A stretch of DNA of 64,000 nt from Glycomyces niveus (GCF_017592475.1 NZ_JAGFNP010000015.1:1-64000); one strand, 5' to 3'. Counted from the stretch's first letter, positions 25,107 through 33,860 are shown. The notes: a model not told the origin generated them from the letters alone. Numbers and translations: made by a program.

Positions 25107-26732
25107 ATGACGCACCCGCCCGCCGGCGACCACCGCGCCGACACCGGCCCGCACACGACCTTCGACGCCGCCATGGACGGCCCCGGCCACGGCACCCTCT
25201 CCATCGCCGCGATCCTCGCCGAAACCGCCAGACGCCGCCCCGACGCCCCCGCCCTCCACTTCATGGAACAGACGATCACCTACGGCGACCTCTGGAACCA
25301 GACCCGCGCCTACGCCGGCGCCCTCGCCGCCCGCGGCATCGGCCCCGGCTCCCGCGTCGCCATGATCATCCCCAACGTCCCCGACTTCCCCCGCGTCTAC
25401 TACGCCGCCCTAGCCCTGGGCGCCGTCGTCATCCCTGTCCACCTACTGTTCAAAACCGAAGAAATCCGCTTCGTCCTCGAAGACGCCGACGCCGACCTCC
25501 TCATAGCCGCCGCACCCCTCCTCGGCGAAGCCGCCCCCGCAGCCGCCCTAGCCGACATCCCCCTCCTCACCGTCCTCACACCCGCCGGCCACAAGCTCCA
25601 AGACCAGCCCATCGCCCGCCTAGAGGAAGAAGCCGAGAAAGCGACCCCGATCGAACGCCACGCCTCAGTCAACCCCCTCGCCCCCGCCACGATCCTCTAC
25701 ACCTCAGGCACCACCGGCACCCCGAAAGGCGCCGTCGGCTCCCACCTCGCCGTCATCGAACAAGTCCACACCGGACTCCTCGACACCTTCGAATACCGCC
25801 CCGACGACGTCCTCTACGGCGGCCTCCCGTTCTTCCACACCTTCGGCCAGACCGTCGTCCTCAACGCCGGCTTCCGCCGCGGCGCCGCGATCATCCTCCT
25901 CCCCAAGTTCGACCCCGACGAGGCGCTCGCCCTCCTGTTGCGCCACAAGGCAACCGTCTTCGCGGGCGTACCCACGAACTACGCCGGCATGATCGCCGCC
26001 GCCAACCGCACCCCCGACCGACCACCGCTCCGCTTCGCGATCTCCGGCGGCGCCGCCCTGCCCACCGCGCTCCTCGAAGCCTTCGAAACCGCCTACGGCG
26101 CGCAGGTCCACGAAGGCTACGGCCTCACCGAGACCTCCCCGGTCGCCAGCTTCAACCTCGTCTCCGAACCGATCCGCCCCGGCACGGTTGGCAAGCCGAT
26201 CTGGGGCGTCGACATCGCGATCGCCGACGCCGAGACCGAAGGCCGCATCGACCTGCTCCCCAACGACACCCTCGGCGAAATCGTCATCCGCGGCCACAAC
26301 CTCATGAAGGGCTACCTCGGCCGCCCCGACGCCACGGCCGCAGCCGTCGTCGACGGCTGGTTCCGCACCGGCGACCTCGGCACCGTCGACGCCGAGGGCG
26401 TGATCCGGATCGTCGACCGCAAGAAGGACATGATCATCCGCAACGGCTACAACGTCTACCCGACCGAAGTAGAAGCGGTCCTCTCCCGCCACCCGGCCGT
26501 CTCGCTAGCAGCCGTCTTCGGTGTCCCCCACGACGAGCACGGCCAAGAAGTCCACGCCGCCATCGTCCCCGCCGAAGGCGCCGACCCGGATCCGGCGGAG
26601 CTGATCGCCTACGTCAAGGCAAAGATCGCCGCCTACAAATACCCCCGCGCGGTCCACGTCGTCGAGTCCCTTCCGCTGGGCCCGAGTGGAAAGATCCTCA
26701 AGCGGGAGCTCCAGCGCCTCTACGGCGGCTAG
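25107..26732 (+). CDS. long-chain acyl-CoA ligase (FadD type)
   Basis: This 541-aa ANL-superfamily enzyme forms acyl-AMP from a carboxylic acid and ATP, then acyl-CoA. Core motifs are the P-loop-like YTSGTTGTPKGA near residue 200, YGLTETSP near 345, WFRTGDLG near 420 and the catalytic Lys in GPSGKILKREL at the end. ATG start follows AAAGGAGA. It starts 51 bp after the ROK gene, possibly as a read-through partner but with its own ribosome binding site. The chain specificity is unknown. Confidence 0.9.
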   Translation: MTHPPAGDHRADTGPHTTFDAAMDGPGHGTLSIAAILAETARRRPDAPALHFMEQTITYGDLWNQTRAYAGALAARGIGPGSRVAMIIPNVPDFPRVYYAALALGAVVIPVHLLFKTEEIRFVLEDADADLLIAAAPLLGEAAPAAALADIPLLTVLTPAGHKLQDQPIARLEEEAEKATPIERHASVNPLAPATILYTSGTTGTPKGAVGSHLAVIEQVHTGLLDTFEYRPDDVLYGGLPFFHTFGQTVVLNAGFRRGAAIILLPKFDPDEALALLLRHKATVFAGVPTNYAGMIAAANRTPDRPPLRFAISGGAALPTALLEAFETAYGAQVHEGYGLTETSPVASFNLVSEPIRPGTVGKPIWGVDIAIADAETEGRIDLLPNDTLGEIVIRGHNLMKGYLGRPDATAAAVVDGWFRTGDLGTVDAEGVIRIVDRKKDMIIRNGYNVYPTEVEAVLSRHPAVSLAAVFGVPHDEHGQEVHAAIVPAEGADPDPAELIAYVKAKIAAYKYPRAVHVVESLPLGPSGKILKRELQRLYGG

Positions 26733-26798
26733 GCCTGCGGCGTATCGATATCGCGGGCGGCCGGGCTGGTGTGCCCGGCCGCCCGGGCCGATCGCGGG

Positions 26799-26850
26799 TA
26801 ATATCGCGCGCGGCGCGCCAGCCCCGAGGGGCGCGCCGTGATCGAAGGAG
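26799..26850 (+). promoter_or_regulatory. promoter, leader hairpin and RBS of the hemerythrin gene
   Basis: TAATAT (26799-26804) is a near-consensus -10. The leader then contains an 8-bp stem GGCGCGCC / GGCGCGCC (26812-26819 with 26830-26837) and an ideal ribosome binding site AAGGAG (26845-26850). Seven bases later the next codon is ATC, not ATG. Confidence 0.6.
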
Positions 26851-26857
26851 CACCTCC

Positions 26858-27325
26858 ATCAGTTCAGACACCGACCGCCTGGTTGCGTTCAGCACCCAGC
26901 TCCGCAATGTCCACCAGCGCCTCCGCAAGGCGCTCGACCTCGCCCGCCGCTCGATCGACGGGGAGTTCGACGATGCCGCCGGGCAGGATCTCCTGCTGTA
27001 CTGCCGCGGCTTCTGCGCGGCCCTCAGCGGCCACCACCGCAGCGAGGACGGCGGGCTGTTCCCGCAGGTCATCGCCGAGCATCCCGGCCTCAAACCGGTG
27101 ATCGCCAACCTAATGAGCGACCACAACATGCTCGAACACCTCATCGGACAGCTCACCGCCGCAATGGATGCCGACGCCGGCCCCGATGAGCTCCACCGCC
27201 ACCTCGACGGCATCGGCGCGGTGATGGAGACCCATTTCAAATACGAGGAGAGCCAGCTCCTGGTCGTCCTCGACGCGCTCGCCCTCGAAGGCGAACCGGG
27301 CCGGCTACTTGGCGATCTCGCCTAA
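26858..27325 (+). CDS. hemerythrin-like HHE protein, apparent ATC start
   Basis: This cytoplasmic four-helix protein of about 155 aa has the spaced His/Glu ligands of the hemerythrin family (NVHQRL, GHHRSED, DHNMLEH, THFKYEESQ), which bind a di-iron centre for oxygen, NO or redox sensing. The open frame has no ATG, GTG or TTG at the place fixed by AAGGAG and the domain edge. The codon there is ATC, followed by Ser-Ser-Asp-Thr-Asp. Either ATC is used inefficiently, a downstream CTG is used, or the start codon has been lost by one base change. The family call is firm and the start is not. Confidence 0.8.
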   Translation: MSSDTDRLVAFSTQLRNVHQRLRKALDLARRSIDGEFDDAAGQDLLLYCRGFCAALSGHHRSEDGGLFPQVIAEHPGLKPVIANLMSDHNMLEHLIGQLTAAMDADAGPDELHRHLDGIGAVMETHFKYEESQLLVVLDALALEGEPGRLLGDLA

Positions 27326-27359
27326 GCGCTTGTCTCAGTAGGCGAGTTGCTGGTGGCAA

Positions 27360-27392
27360 AGGCCGCCCCGGGGATGTTTCCCCAGGGCGGCC
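27360..27392. terminator. bidirectional hairpin between convergent genes
   Basis: AGGCCGCCC and GGGCGGCCT enclose an inner GGGG-ATGTTT-CCCC helix. It separates the hemerythrin gene from the convergent inhibitor gene. A second GC-rich hairpin (GGCGGC-GCCT-GCCGCC) lies at about 27448-27463. Confidence 0.65.
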
Positions 27393-27493
27393 TGTCTGTC
27401 TTCGTGAGGTGCCTGCGAGTTCGCTTGCGAGCGAGCCGGGGTCGCGACGGCGGCGCCTGCCGCCGCGAGGTGGCTCGTAAGCTCATGCGGCCG

Positions 27494-27937
27494 TTAGCAG
27501 GAGGCGACGACCTTGATGCTTTCCATCTGGTCGTTGAAGGTCTGGCCGCCACCGAGGTCGCTCAGGTCGCGGGCGTCCACGCCGGGCCCCCAGCAGATCG
27601 AGAAGCCCTGGGCGCCGTCGTTGGCGTAAAGGCGGAGGGTCCTGCCGGACTCGTTCGAGAACGACGAGATCTCGTTGTCGCCGTCCCAGCCGTCGATCTC
27701 GTAGACGGTGCCGACGCTGCCGGCGCGCCAGTTCACCCACTTGTCGCCGCTGTAGCCGGCGTCCTCCCAGCCGCACACGTAGCCCGAGCGGCAGCCGCCG
27801 GCGCGGGTGTCGGCCTCGCCGTCGGTCTCGGCCTGGGCGGTGCCGGCGAGGCCGAAGACCGCGACGGCGGCGATGCCGGTCGCGGCGAGGCCGGACGCCA
27901 GGCGGCGCTTGAACGCGCCCTTGTTCTCGCTGCTCAT
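27494..27937 (-). CDS. secreted peptidase-inhibitor I36-like protein, copy 1
   Basis: This 147-aa protein has a signal peptide of about 37 residues (ends GTAQA) and a small beta/gamma-crystallin-like domain of the I36 (SMI) family, known for Streptomyces metalloproteinase inhibitors. Motifs are SGYVCGWEDAGYSGD, EIDGWDGDNEIS and the C-terminal VVASC. Four cysteines suggest two disulfides. It could inhibit a self or rival protease, or act as a secreted structural protein. It is a tandem copy with the next gene. Confidence 0.85.
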   Translation of the reverse strand: MSSENKGAFKRRLASGLAATGIAAVAVFGLAGTAQAETDGEADTRAGGCRSGYVCGWEDAGYSGDKWVNWRAGSVGTVYEIDGWDGDNEISSFSNESGRTLRLYANDGAQGFSICWGPGVDARDLSDLGGGQTFNDQMESIKVVASC

Positions 27938-28008
27938 GTTGAGCCCTTTCGATTCACGACGCCTGTAGCGCCGGTTGGTTATGACCGGGGATCGGAGGCT
28001 GGTGCCTG

Positions 28009-28440
28009 TCAGCAGCGGCTGACGGCCTTGGCGCTTTCGGCGCGGTCGTTCCACGCGTAGTCCTGGAGGTTGTTGATCCTCACGCCGTTGCCGACGCACA
28101 GCGTGTTGCCGGCCTGGCCGTCCTGGTCGTAGAACTTGATCCCGTGGCCGGAGTTGTTGATGATCGAGGTGATCTCGTTGTCGCCGTCCCAGCCGTCGAT
28201 CTCGTAGTTGGCGCCGACGCCGCTGGGGTTCCAGCTCATCCACTTGTCGCCGCCGTAGCCGTCGTCCTCCCAACCGCAGACGTAGCCGGAGGCGCAGGTG
28301 CCGGCCTTGACTTCGACGTCGGTGGTTTCGGCCTGGGCGGAGCCGGCGGAGAGGCCCATCATCGCGACGAACGCGACGCCGGCCATCGACGCGCCGGACA
28401 CCAGGCGGCGCTTCATCGTGCTCTTGTTCTCGCTGCCCAT
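28009..28440 (-). CDS. secreted peptidase-inhibitor I36-like protein, copy 2
   Basis: This 143-aa paralogue of the downstream gene starts GSENKSTMKRRL in place of SSENKGAFKRRL. The signal peptide ends GSAQA and the domain carries SGYVCGWEDDGYGGD and EIDGWDGDNEITS. Cysteines are conserved (AGTCAS, YVCGW, NTLCV, VSRC). AAAGGTG precedes the ATG. The 70-bp gap between copies has no strong terminator, so one transcript may serve both. The 270 bp upstream contain no gene; the promoter was not identified with confidence. Confidence 0.85.
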   Translation of the reverse strand: MGSENKSTMKRRLVSGASMAGVAFVAMMGLSAGSAQAETTDVEVKAGTCASGYVCGWEDDGYGGDKWMSWNPSGVGANYEIDGWDGDNEITSIINNSGHGIKFYDQDGQAGNTLCVGNGVRINNLQDYAWNDRAESAKAVSRC

Positions 28441-28711
28441 CTCGGCACCTTTCAGCTCGCAGCGCTTTTGCGCTGTCTTCTCCATGTCCGTCACGGTTCC
28501 AACTGGTTTGTTGTGGTCCGTGCGAGTAAGAGACGCCGTGCCTTGAGGTGAAAGGTGCCTTACATGAATCAAGTCTCTCTTTGGGGAGTGAGACAACGGC
28601 TGGGCGGAAATCTGCGTATGAGACCCGTTGTGCCCCAATTGGTTTGGAATGCTTCCTTATAGATCAGTGGGCGGGGCGCAGTTCCCGCATGCCGCCGTCC
28701 ACGGCGAGGGG

Positions 28712-29890
28712 TCAGCCGTGGATGGTGGCGAAGGTCGACCAGATGAGGGGGGAGTCTTCGAGGCGGCCGTGGGTTTCCCAGCGGGTGGCGTGGGCTCGTT
28801 GCCAGGCGTTGAGGGTGGCGATGGGGTCCGGGGAGCGGTGGGCCTCGTCGATGGCGAGCACGGCGTCGGGGATGACGGTGGTGTCCGGGGTGGCGCGAGT
28901 GGCGAAGCGGCGGATGCCGGCGTCGGTGGGGAGGGTCCAGCGGGTGGCCGTGACGTACTGGGCTCCGGTGTGGAGGGCGGCGGCGACGAGGCCGACGGGT
29001 TCGGCGTAGCGGACTTCGCCGCCGCTTTCGCAGGCGATGAACGCGACCCGGTTGGGCATGCGCCAGGGGAGGGGCGCGCCGGGGCGGTGGCCGAGGACGA
29101 TGTCGGCGGCCGTGAGAGGGCGGTGGCCCGCGACGAGCGCGGCGCGGCCGGTCGTGTCGGGTCCGCAACTCAGGTGGAGACGGGCGTCCAGGCTGTGCGC
29201 GGAGGCGGTGACGTGTCCTATGTAGAGGAAATGGGAGGCGTCGGCGAGGAGCGGCCGGATCGTGTCCCTGGTTTGGTCTGACCGGCGGAAGGCCTCGGCG
29301 TCGAGGCCGAGTCGCTTTGCGAGGGCCGGGCCTTCGGGGCCCAGGACCGAACCCAGGGCTGCTCCGGCTCCCGGGACCTTCGGGTCCAGCACCGTCAGTG
29401 CAGGGTGGTGCCGGTTCCACGGCGTGATGCGGCGTTCGGGGGCGTTCCGTGCCGTCGCCGCCGGGAGGACCGAGAGGTCGGAGTTCGTCACGAAGCGCTC
29501 GCCTTCGTCGACTCGCAAAGCCTCCCAAGGGACTTGGCCGGTCGCGTGGGACGGTTGGATGCGCACGTGGGGGCGCAGGCCCTGTTCCAGGTAGCCGTTG
29601 AGTTCCTGCGCGAGCCGGTAGGGGACGAGGGCTTTCGCCAGGTCGGTGGCGAGTTGGAATTCCGTCTCGGGCCTGGTGAGGGGGCCGTTCAGGGAGCGTT
29701 CCAGGGCGTCTTCGACCGTTTCGCCGGGCAGGGGCGTGGGGAGGGCGTCAGCGAGTGCTTGTAGAACGGGCCAGACGGTCTCGCCGGGGACCATGATGTT
29801 CTGGATCGCGCCTAGGTCGTGTTCCCAGCGCCACGAATAGAAGAGGTCGTCCGTGTCGACCAGTTTGAGCTGGACCGTGGGCCTCACCAT
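28712..29890 (-). CDS. CHAT-domain (caspase-like) protease
   Basis: CHAT proteases are caspase/separase-fold cysteine peptidases used in bacterial conflict and cell-death systems. In this 392-aa protein the catalytic pair is His226 in FLYIGHVTAS and Cys287 in VAFIACESGG, each at the end of a hydrophobic strand. The N-terminal 200 residues look like an adaptor or pro-region without a known domain. It is the last gene of a four-gene operon and its start overlaps the TPR gene stop by seven bases, so it should be made in ratio with the TPR protein. Substrate and trigger are unknown. Confidence 0.85.
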   Translation of the reverse strand: MVRPTVQLKLVDTDDLFYSWRWEHDLGAIQNIMVPGETVWPVLQALADALPTPLPGETVEDALERSLNGPLTRPETEFQLATDLAKALVPYRLAQELNGYLEQGLRPHVRIQPSHATGQVPWEALRVDEGERFVTNSDLSVLPAATARNAPERRITPWNRHHPALTVLDPKVPGAGAALGSVLGPEGPALAKRLGLDAEAFRRSDQTRDTIRPLLADASHFLYIGHVTASAHSLDARLHLSCGPDTTGRAALVAGHRPLTAADIVLGHRPGAPLPWRMPNRVAFIACESGGEVRYAEPVGLVAAALHTGAQYVTATRWTLPTDAGIRRFATRATPDTTVIPDAVLAIDEAHRSPDPIATLNAWQRAHATRWETHGRLEDSPLIWSTFATIHG

Positions 29891-31506
29891 GCGTCCACCA
29901 CTTGATCCGAGCGGATCGGGAAGCCGTAGCGGCGCTCGGTCTCGATGATCCAGGGCTCCAATACGGACTCGCGGTTCGGGTTGACGCGCAAGCGGGGTGG
30001 CAGCGCGAAGCGCGGCGCGGGGAAGTCCTCGGAGGCGCCGGTCACGAACGCCGATGCCGCGAAGGCAAGCTCGTCCGCTTCGAAGTTCGGGGCCGGGAGC
30101 TCGATCGGGTCGATCGCCGCCACTGCGGCGACACCGTGGCCTTCGGCGTGGAGGGAGACCGTGCTGCTCATGTGCTCGAGGAGCTCGGAGATCAGCGCGC
30201 CGTCGCGCAGCTCCATCGCCAGATGCAGTGCGTGCGCCATCGCCGGGATCGCCACGGTCGCCGCCCACAGCTCCCGCGCCCGGCCCGGCGTGTACTGGTG
30301 CCGGATCGCGTCCGTCGCGAGTGCCGAAGGGAGGGAGAAGTACAGCGCGACCTGGAGCAACTGCTGCCGTTCATCGGGGTCGTCGGTGTGATCGCGCGCC
30401 GCCGCGGCGGCGAATGCCCGCCGCATGTCCAAGCGCGCCAAGTGATACCGCGCGCCCGTCGCCTCGTACAACGCGCGGGCCTCCTGGAACGCCTCCTCCG
30501 CGCCGGCGAAGTCGGCGTCCGCCGCGAGCATGTCGCCCTGCAGACCCAGAGCCTCCGCGAGCACCACGACATGGCCCGCCTCCCGCAGCGTCGCGATCGC
30601 CTCCGGCAGAAGCGCACGCGCCTCTGCCATTGCGCCGCTGTCGAACGCGACGTGAGCGCGGCTGTACCTGATCTCGGCGGCGCGCAGCGGCTGCTCCCCG
30701 TCGAGGAACGCCCGCTCCGCCCTCGCGAGCAGCGCCACCGCCGCGTCGCGGTCGCCCTGGCGGCCCGCGACGCGGCCCTGGTTCGCGACCGCCAGCGCCG
30801 CCTGGGCGGCGTCCCCCGCGGCGGTGTGGATCTGCTCGGCCAGCTGCAGGTACGCCATGGCGGTGTCGTGGTCGTTGTGCGCCTGGGCGATCCGCGCGAG
30901 GTTCGAGTAGGGGTGCCCGGCGAGGGCCGGGTAGTGCGCGGTGGCGAGGTCGAGGGCGTGCAGGGCGGCGGCCTCGGCCGCTTCGAGGTGTTCGAGGTGG
31001 AGGAGCAGGACGCTGCGGGTGTTGTGGAGGTTGAACGCGACGAGCCGGTCGTCGTCGTTGTCGTCGGTGTCGGCCGTGAGCGCCAGGGCCGCTTCGAGGT
31101 CGGCGAGCGCGTGGTCGTAGCGGCCGAGGAGCTGGTGGGTCTGGGAGCGCTGAATGAGGACGGACGTGCGGACGGCGACGGTGCCGAACCGGTCGCCGGC
31201 GTCGCGTTCGGCGCTCGCGCAGGCGTCGAGGGCTTCGCCGGCCAGGCGGAGCGATGCGGCGGTGTCGCCGCGGTTCTCGGCGAGGGTGGCGAGGTTGCCG
31301 AGGACGCGGGCGCGGGCGTCGTATCCGGCGCCGTCGAGGTCGTCGACGAGGGTGAGCCGGTAGGCCTGTTCGAACATCGCGGCCGCTTCCATGGTGCGTC
31401 CTTCGTGGACGAGGCGGGCGGCGGCGTTGTTGAGCCGCTTGAAGGGCGCCCAGCGGGGGCCGGTGGTCTCCTTGCCGTGCAGGCCGATCAGGTCGTCGTC
31501 GGTCAT
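29884..31506 (-). CDS. TPR protein of the CHAT operon
   Basis: This 540-aa protein has about eight tetratricopeptide-type helical repeats over residues 20-400 (RVLGNLATLAENRGDTAASL, ALADLEAALALT, HPYSNLARIAQAHNDHDTAM, AALAVANQGRVAGRQGDRDAA). A C-terminal non-repeat region of about 120 residues ends YGFPIRSDQVVDAW. No membrane segment is present. In known CHAT systems a TPR partner gates or presents substrate to the protease, so a regulator or scaffold role is inferred. Start and stop both overlap the neighbouring genes. Confidence 0.85.
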   Translation of the reverse strand: MTDDDLIGLHGKETTGPRWAPFKRLNNAAARLVHEGRTMEAAAMFEQAYRLTLVDDLDGAGYDARARVLGNLATLAENRGDTAASLRLAGEALDACASAERDAGDRFGTVAVRTSVLIQRSQTHQLLGRYDHALADLEAALALTADTDDNDDDRLVAFNLHNTRSVLLLHLEHLEAAEAAALHALDLATAHYPALAGHPYSNLARIAQAHNDHDTAMAYLQLAEQIHTAAGDAAQAALAVANQGRVAGRQGDRDAAVALLARAERAFLDGEQPLRAAEIRYSRAHVAFDSGAMAEARALLPEAIATLREAGHVVVLAEALGLQGDMLAADADFAGAEEAFQEARALYEATGARYHLARLDMRRAFAAAAARDHTDDPDERQQLLQVALYFSLPSALATDAIRHQYTPGRARELWAATVAIPAMAHALHLAMELRDGALISELLEHMSSTVSLHAEGHGVAAVAAIDPIELPAPNFEADELAFAASAFVTGASEDFPAPRFALPPRLRVNPNRESVLEPWIIETERRYGFPIRSDQVVDAW

Positions 31507-32543
31507 GCGGTGCGCTCGGCGAGGCTGGCGTCGGGGTCGCCGAGGCGTGAGCGCGCGTATTCGATGAGGGCGGCGCGGTGGGGGGCGTCGGCGGGGTCGG
31601 GCGGGTCGTCGCCGGTGGTGAAGTCGGGGGCGAAGACGTGGAGGGTGCGCTGGTCGGCGGGGAGGAGCAGGAGTGCCTGGGGCGCTTCGGCTTCGCCGAG
31701 GAAGTGGCCGGTCTCGGGGTTGAGGCGCAGGGGGACGTCGATGTCGGCGATGCGTGCGGTGAGGGGGAGGTCGGCGGCTTCGGGTGCGGCGGGGACGGTG
31801 ACGGTGACGGCGAGTCCGGCCGGCTGCCGGCGGAGGATCCAGGTGGCGCCGGCGGCGGCGTCGACGAGGCCTTGGGGGACGTGCGCCCAGTCGACGGGTG
31901 CGCCGCCGCTGGCGAGGGCGATGTCGACGGGGTGGTCGCCGCCGGCGGCGAGGGCCCAGTCTTCGCGGCGGAGCTGCGCGGGTTCGCGGCGCAGCTCGAT
32001 CCCGTAGTCCTCGGCGAGTGCGGTGAGCGCGGCGGCGAGTTCGCCGCCGCCGTGGGCGGTGTCGAAGAGCGGGGTGGGGTCGGTGTCGGCGAGGGCGCGT
32101 TCGACGGCTTCGTCGTCGTCGAGGAGGTGTTCGACGGCGGCGGTGCGCCAGGCGGCTTCGGCGCGGAGGAGCCCGCGGTCGAGCGCGGGCAGGCCCGCGG
32201 CGTGGGAGGACGGCCACCAGGCTTCGGCCCAGCGGAGGTGGGCGAGACGCCGGGCCGCGTCGAGTACGGGCGAGTCCCATTCGGTCGCAATGGCGTCGGC
32301 GTCGGTGAGGATCGCGGTCGCGGCGTCGTGCCCGTAGATCTCCCACAGCCAGTCGGCGGCGAGGCCGGGGTCGTGGATCTCGGCGGCCGGGTGCGCGCGG
32401 GAGTCGAGGACGTCCCAGTAGAGGAGGGCGCCGCGGGCTTCGACGAGGGCGGTGCGCTCGGGGTGGGGCCGGTTCAGCTGGTGGGGCGGGGCGGCGCCGA
32501 CGATGACGACCTCGCGGACGCGGCCGATCGGGAACTCGGTCAT
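31503..32543 (-). CDS. unknown 346-aa protein of the CHAT operon
   Basis: I do not recognise a family. The protein is soluble, acidic and Trp/Ala-rich. An N-terminal alpha/beta stretch begins with REVVIVGAAPP, a helical middle (AARRLAHLRWAEAWWPSSHA) follows, and the C-terminal half has strands such as AGLAVTVTVPAAPEAADLPL. There is no signal peptide. The ATGA overlaps on both sides tie it to the TPR and 425-aa proteins, so it is probably a dedicated component such as a sensor or substrate of the CHAT protease. Confidence 0.75.
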   Translation of the reverse strand: MTEFPIGRVREVVIVGAAPPHQLNRPHPERTALVEARGALLYWDVLDSRAHPAAEIHDPGLAADWLWEIYGHDAATAILTDADAIATEWDSPVLDAARRLAHLRWAEAWWPSSHAAGLPALDRGLLRAEAAWRTAAVEHLLDDDEAVERALADTDPTPLFDTAHGGGELAAALTALAEDYGIELRREPAQLRREDWALAAGGDHPVDIALASGGAPVDWAHVPQGLVDAAAGATWILRRQPAGLAVTVTVPAAPEAADLPLTARIADIDVPLRLNPETGHFLGEAEAPQALLLLPADQRTLHVFAPDFTTGDDPPDPADAPHRAALIEYARSRLGDPDASLAERTA

Positions 32544-33817
32544 GGGCGGCCCCCGTCCCGTTCGAGGAGTCGCCGGAGCCGGTCGCGCTGGTCGAGGAGC
32601 ACGGAGCGGAAGACGCCGTCGAGGAGGTCCCACACGTCGCCGGCCGCGGTGGTCTCGCCGCGCAGTTCGCGGCCGTGCAGGCGCGCCCACAGGCGCCGCA
32701 GGTACGGCTCCTGCACGTCCATGATCTCGCGTCGGAGGTCGTCGGGCACCATCGCCGATTCCGGGTCGGGGCGGCGCTGGACGGCGTGCACGTACGCTTC
32801 GCGCGCGTAGCGGGCCATCAAGCGCGCGTTGGCATCCGAGGCGGGGGTGGCCTGGCCCCCGTAGCCGATGCCGGTGCTGGCGTCGCGGCCGAGGGCCATG
32901 GCGACGCGGCTCGGTTCGTCGGCGAGCTGCCAGGCGGCCGCGGAGCGGTGGATCTCGCCGACGACCATCGAGGGGATGTCGGCCATGGATTCGCGCTGGA
33001 AGACAGACGTGAAGGCGGCGAAGAGACGCTCCATGATGGATCGGTCGAACGGTGGCGGGAGTGCCTTCTTGGAGGCGCGGTCGCCCAGTTGCGGCGGCTC
33101 GGGTCGCTCGCGGGCGGTCAAACCGTAGCCGCGGGCGACCCGCGGCTCGTCGAGCTCCACCGCTTCGGCGCTCCCGACCCCGTTGGCGGCCAGCGCGTTC
33201 CACTGGGCGTCGGAGGGCGCGGTCGCGCACGTGTCGAGGAACGCGGTGAGGCCGTCGTGCGGGGCGGGCCGCGGCGCGGGCCGGTCGTCCCAGGCCCGCT
33301 GCAGGAGACCGGCGAGGCGCACCACCTGGTCGGGGTCGGTCATGAAGCGCCGCAACCGGTCCACGGTCACCTCGCCGCGCTCGGCCCGCACCTCGGCGAC
33401 CGTCGCCGCCGCGATCGCCTCCGCGTCAGGCGCGTCCGCGGGGTCGCCGTGCAGGTGCGCGAGTTCGAAGCAGCGCTGGAAGTACAGGTCCTGCGGGTTG
33501 CCTTCGGTGACGCCCGCGCGCCGCCGCGCCCGCTTCACCAGCTGGAACCACGCCGCGGTCGCCGCCAGCGCGGGTCCGGCGTCGGCGACGGCGCGGCGCA
33601 GGTCGTCGACGTGCTCGACGCCGATCAGACCGCCGGCGAACCGCGGGTTCAGGTTGGGGCGCAGCACGAGCGGGTCGAGGAGGAGTTTCACGGTGCGCGC
33701 GAGGGGCCGGCCGGACGCGTTGCTCAGGGGTGCGACGTCGTCGCCGAGCTGGGACCACGCGTCGGCGATGAGCATGCCCCGGGGCACGGCCGCCCCGGCC
33801 GCTATGCCTTGCACCAT
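32540..33817 (-). CDS. unknown 425-aa helical protein, first gene of CHAT operon
   Basis: No family is recognised. The product is mostly helical and Arg/Ala-rich, with segments such as RTVKLLLDPLVLRPNLNPRF, AATAAWFQLVKRARRRAG and MERLFAAFTSVFQRESMADI. There is one short Pro-rich linker and no membrane helix. A TAGAAT box ends seven bases before the ATG, so the operon mRNA is probably leaderless. A first-gene position with 4-nt coupling to the next gene suggests a stoichiometric complex of the four products. Confidence 0.75.
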   Translation of the reverse strand: MVQGIAAGAAVPRGMLIADAWSQLGDDVAPLSNASGRPLARTVKLLLDPLVLRPNLNPRFAGGLIGVEHVDDLRRAVADAGPALAATAAWFQLVKRARRRAGVTEGNPQDLYFQRCFELAHLHGDPADAPDAEAIAAATVAEVRAERGEVTVDRLRRFMTDPDQVVRLAGLLQRAWDDRPAPRPAPHDGLTAFLDTCATAPSDAQWNALAANGVGSAEAVELDEPRVARGYGLTARERPEPPQLGDRASKKALPPPFDRSIMERLFAAFTSVFQRESMADIPSMVVGEIHRSAAAWQLADEPSRVAMALGRDASTGIGYGGQATPASDANARLMARYAREAYVHAVQRRPDPESAMVPDDLRREIMDVQEPYLRRLWARLHGRELRGETTAAGDVWDLLDGVFRSVLLDQRDRLRRLLERDGGRP

Positions 33818-33824
33818 GAACCGG

Positions 33825-33830
33825 ATTCTA
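33825..33830 (-). promoter_or_regulatory. leaderless -10 box of the CHAT operon
   Basis: TAGAAT on the minus strand ends seven bases before the ATG, and no ribosome binding site intervenes. No good -35 was found, so an activator or alternative sigma factor is possible. Confidence 0.5.
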
Positions 33831-33860
33831 GTCGGATCGGGCCGGGCGCGGGCGCCGAAG

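Noticed and set aside
26838..27101. GTG-started frame overlapping the hemerythrin start
   Set aside because: It encodes a Ser/Arg/Pro-rich shadow without HHE ligands. It was considered as a leader peptide, but nothing supports that.
27347..28060. plus-strand frame across the inhibitor gene
   Set aside because: It spans the terminator hairpin and is antisense to a signal-peptide protein with conserved cysteines.
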